From an uncultured Acidimicrobiales bacterium (lineage in GTDB: Bacteria; Actinomycetota; Acidimicrobiia; Acidimicrobiales; SZUA-35), in NCBI GenBank assembly GCA_937922045.1, contig CAKZXA010000034.1, positions 1 through 64,000 on the forward strand: a stretch of DNA of 64,000 nucleotides, written 5' to 3'. A program made the position numbers and the translations under genes. Positions 62,285-64,000 of this stretch are shown here, one piece after another; position 1 is the first letter of the stretch, and every line of letters begins with the position of its first letter. The notes beneath the pieces were generated by a model. That model saw only the letters and a program-made list of their open reading frames with translations, searched no databases and was not told where the DNA came from.

Positions 62285-63274
62285 CTACTGACGTCCGACG
62301 GTTACCGGGATCCAGCGAAGGATCTCACTCTTCTCGCCATCGCGATTCGCGTAGCCGGTCGTTTCATAGGCCCGCAGCACCATCCCATTGCCGACGTCGT
62401 GCTGGGCCAACAGCGTGTGATCGAAGGACAGGAGATCGCCTTCGAACGCTGGCCCAATGTGGCTACAGGCGTGCCAGGCGAGGAAGGTCGCGTGCCTCGG
62501 CTCCAACCGGGTGAGCGAGGCCTGGGCCAACGCTTGCACATGGCCGCCGTAGACCAGACGGGTGTCGTAGGCGGTTGCTTCGACATCCCGGTGGACGATG
62601 GCTCGGTTGTGGGTCAGACGAACCAGCCCAGTGGCTCCATCGATGATGTCGCGCGTGATGTCGGTGCGTGTCTCCCCTGCAGGCCAGCTACCGAGCGGTG
62701 CCAGGTCTTCAACCCGCCAACCGCGAGGAACAAGGTCGGTGTAGTCGGCCAAAACTGGCTCGCCGGGTGCGGTTCCGGTGTCACCGCTATGGCCAGGCAT
62801 CGCGTCGCCGCGAACAGGCAGCAGGGCGCATCGTTGACAATCGATGACCAACTCGTCATCGGCGGTCGTTTGGATGCCGAGCAGGACCTTGCCCCGGTTC
62901 GGCCGATCGGGCCGAGACTTCGCATCGGCCATGTCGACCACGGTCACCCGGGTGTGCAGGGTCTCACCGACATGAACCGGTCGCGAAACGCGCAGGTTTC
63001 GGTAGAACAAGTTCGCTATGGCTCGTCGGGTCGCAACCGTCGACTGGCCGACAGCCAGATTCACGACAAGCCCTGGCGAAGCGAGCGGAGGTGCGATACC
63101 CGTCACTGCCGTCGAGAGGCGATGGTCGAGACACAGAGGTAGGACTTCGCCAACGATCGACTGGTACCAGGCCGCGAGGCCCGAATCGATCGTTACGGCC
63201 GGTTGAGCCTCAAGCTCCATGCCCGGTGCCAGATCATCGTAGAACGGGCCATCGGAAGGTACGGGGGTACTCAT
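62285..63274 (-). CDS. MaoC-like acyl dehydratase (double hot-dog)
   Basis: A 329-residue protein with two MaoC-like hot-dog units. The first (residues 15-150) starts DLAPGMELEAQ and has VNLAVGQSTVATRRAIANLFYRNLRVSRPVHVGETLHTRVTV; the second (165-320) has NRAIVHRDVEATAYDTRLVYGGHVQALAQASLTR, where the D-H catalytic pair would be, and FEGDLLSFDHTLLAQHDVG. It should hydrate an enoyl-CoA, or act on a mesaconyl-CoA-type substrate. It fits the other acyl-CoA enzymes in the window. Confidence 0.85.
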   Translation of the reverse strand: MSTPVPSDGPFYDDLAPGMELEAQPAVTIDSGLAAWYQSIVGEVLPLCLDHRLSTAVTGIAPPLASPGLVVNLAVGQSTVATRRAIANLFYRNLRVSRPVHVGETLHTRVTVVDMADAKSRPDRPNRGKVLLGIQTTADDELVIDCQRCALLPVRGDAMPGHSGDTGTAPGEPVLADYTDLVPRGWRVEDLAPLGSWPAGETRTDITRDIIDGATGLVRLTHNRAIVHRDVEATAYDTRLVYGGHVQALAQASLTRLEPRHATFLAWHACSHIGPAFEGDLLSFDHTLLAQHDVGNGMVLRAYETTGYANRDGEKSEILRWIPVTVGRQ

Positions 63275-63362
63275 GGGCCACAGAATAGCTGGCTGTGGGC
63301 ACCGTAATGAGATCGAGCTAACGGATTGGTAGGCCGACGGAACTGCGGCCTAAAGAAACTCG

Positions 63363-63560
63363 CTAGTCCTCGGTGATCTCGATCGCGAACTCGGGGCAAT
63401 TGTCGAAGGCGAGGCGTGCCTTGTCCTCGAGCTCCTTAGGAACCTCGCCCTCATTCAGTTCAAAGGCGGTGCCGAGATCGTCCACATCAAAGAGCTCGGG
63501 CGCCAACGTGTAGCAGCGGTTGTGTCCCTGGCATTTCTCTTTTACGACGTGAACCTTCAT
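63363..63560 (-). CDS. Small ferredoxin with a CxxHxxC cluster motif
   Basis: A 65-residue ferredoxin. Cys10 and Cys16 are in KCQGHNRC and Cys55 is in DNCPEFAI. His13 replaces the middle Cys of the usual CxxCxxC, the pattern of [3Fe-4S] ferredoxins that serve cytochrome P450 and related oxygenases in actinobacteria. It ends in a strongly acidic tail. No P450 or ferredoxin reductase is in the window, so its partner is elsewhere. It lies between the MaoC-like gene and the helicase fragment. Confidence 0.9.
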   Translation of the reverse strand: MKVHVVKEKCQGHNRCYTLAPELFDVDDLGTAFELNEGEVPKELEDKARLAFDNCPEFAIEITED

Positions 63561-63629
63561 GCGCTCCCCTATCGGTCTAGGTGCTCGTCCGGATGGTCAC
63601 GAGCAGTGGTAAGGCTACTGTGTTTAGAA

Positions 63630-64000
63630 TCATACGCTCAACCCGCTGTCGAGTGCGTCGGCCATCACCGGCGGAAGCGGTGCGGTATGGGCAATCACGA
63701 GGCGCGACGTCGCCCTCGTCACGGCGACATACAGCAGGCTTAGACCACGTGGTCTCGCCGCGATTCGACTCGGCTCACACAAGATCACCGCGTCGAACTC
63801 AAGCCCTTTGGCGGTGTTGGCGGTGAGCACTTCGACCTCGGAAGGGGCGCGAACCGCGTCGATGTCGGCTTCGTCCGGGACGATGACAGCTAGTCGCTGA
63901 CCGGAGGTGAGGCGTTCTCGTTCGGCCGCTATCAGTTCGGTAAGAGCCGACATGTCGCCAGCAACAACCTCGGGTGGTATCCCCGAGCTTCGTAGCGATG
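63630..64000 (-). CDS. UvrD/HelD-type helicase, C-terminal part (cut by the window end)
   Basis: The frame is open through base 64000, so the start and most of the gene are outside. The visible C-terminus has motif V (VLTANTAKGLEFDAVIL) and motif VI (LYVAVTRATSRLVIAHT) of superfamily 1 helicases. The form KGLEFDAVI...LYVAVTRA...LP is closest to HelD, which recycles RNA polymerase, and related ATPases without a long UvrD C-terminal extension. ATG 63951-63953 is internal and should not be used as the start. Confidence 0.85.
   Translation of the reverse strand, partial: SLRSSGIPPEVVAGDMSALTELIAAERERLTSGQRLAVIVPDEADIDAVRAPSEVEVLTANTAKGLEFDAVILCEPSRIAARPRGLSLLYVAVTRATSRLVIAHTAPLPPVMADALDSGLSV

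Noticed and set aside
61991-63142. 383-residue plus-strand frame
   Set aside because: Antisense of the MaoC-like gene and part of the glycosyltransferase gene; not protein-like.

Overview
The window looks like chromosomal DNA of a high-GC actinobacterium, perhaps a marine or freshwater member of the Acidimicrobiia. GC is roughly 60% by eye and was not computed. The reasons are a mycothiol-type maleylpyruvate isomerase-fold protein, an AfsR/SARP-type ATPase regulator, a single-chain acyl-CoA carboxylase, monomeric isocitrate dehydrogenase, MetZ-type homocysteine synthesis and many SDR, acyl-CoA and flavin enzymes. Genes are dense, with ATGA overlaps and convergent 4-base overlaps. I see no rRNA, tRNA, CRISPR array, transposase or phage gene.

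Layout. 1-4554: a truncated zinc metallopeptidase, a hexapeptide acyltransferase, pseudouridine-5'-phosphate glycosidase, a small lipoprotein and an amidase. 4588-6204: a flavodoxin-like gene, then a gene that ordinary ORF calling breaks, a SelW/Rdx-type selenoprotein with a Cys-x-x-Sec motif made by an in-frame TGA at 5146-5148 and a bacterial SECIS-like hairpin just after it, coupled to a SpoU methyltransferase that starts with TTG. 6212-9307: a minus-strand membrane redox operon (an unlisted 48-residue membrane peptide, a Ser/Thr-rich anchored protein, ApbE flavin transferase, a ferric-reductase-like haem membrane protein) followed by a PH-like protein. 9378-18136: an M20 hydrolase and a 1134-residue carboxylase, divergent from a 1240-residue BTAD/AAA regulator. 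18137-18479 is the only gene-free stretch over 300 bases. It is packed with consecutive hairpins and is a candidate structured RNA or leader in front of a degenerate EAL-domain protein.

19999-25071 is a minus-strand group with a coiled protein, a sigma-like factor, an SNF2-family ATPase and a small basic protein. 25170-36955 is mainly oxidoreductases (3-hydroxyisobutyrate-dehydrogenase-like, three SDRs, a luciferase-like monooxygenase) with an MFS exporter, a cupin protein, aquaporin Z, a hydroxypyruvate-isomerase-like enzyme, a metallo-beta-lactamase-fold hydrolase and an alpha/beta hydrolase. Two short tandem-repeat arrays lie in the divergent promoter at 26145-26422. 37027-43988 is a long minus-strand run: HD-domain protein, BadH-like SDR, class III aminotransferase, alanine racemase, truncated haemoglobin, enoyl-CoA hydratase, nitroreductase, MobB and a degenerate GGDEF protein.

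44146-64000 holds isocitrate dehydrogenase, a VOC protein, an acyl-CoA ligase, a TPP enzyme, a rhodanese-metZ sulfur pair, the complete soxBDAG sarcosine oxidase operon with a divergent LysR regulator, an acyl-CoA dehydrogenase, an FKBP isomerase, a PhyH dioxygenase, a family 2 glycosyltransferase, a MaoC-like hydratase, a CxxHxxC ferredoxin and the end of a UvrD/HelD-type helicase. Together the genes suggest an aerobic heterotroph that uses methylated amines, amino acids and acyl-CoA substrates. It would need selenocysteine insertion machinery, encoded elsewhere if present.
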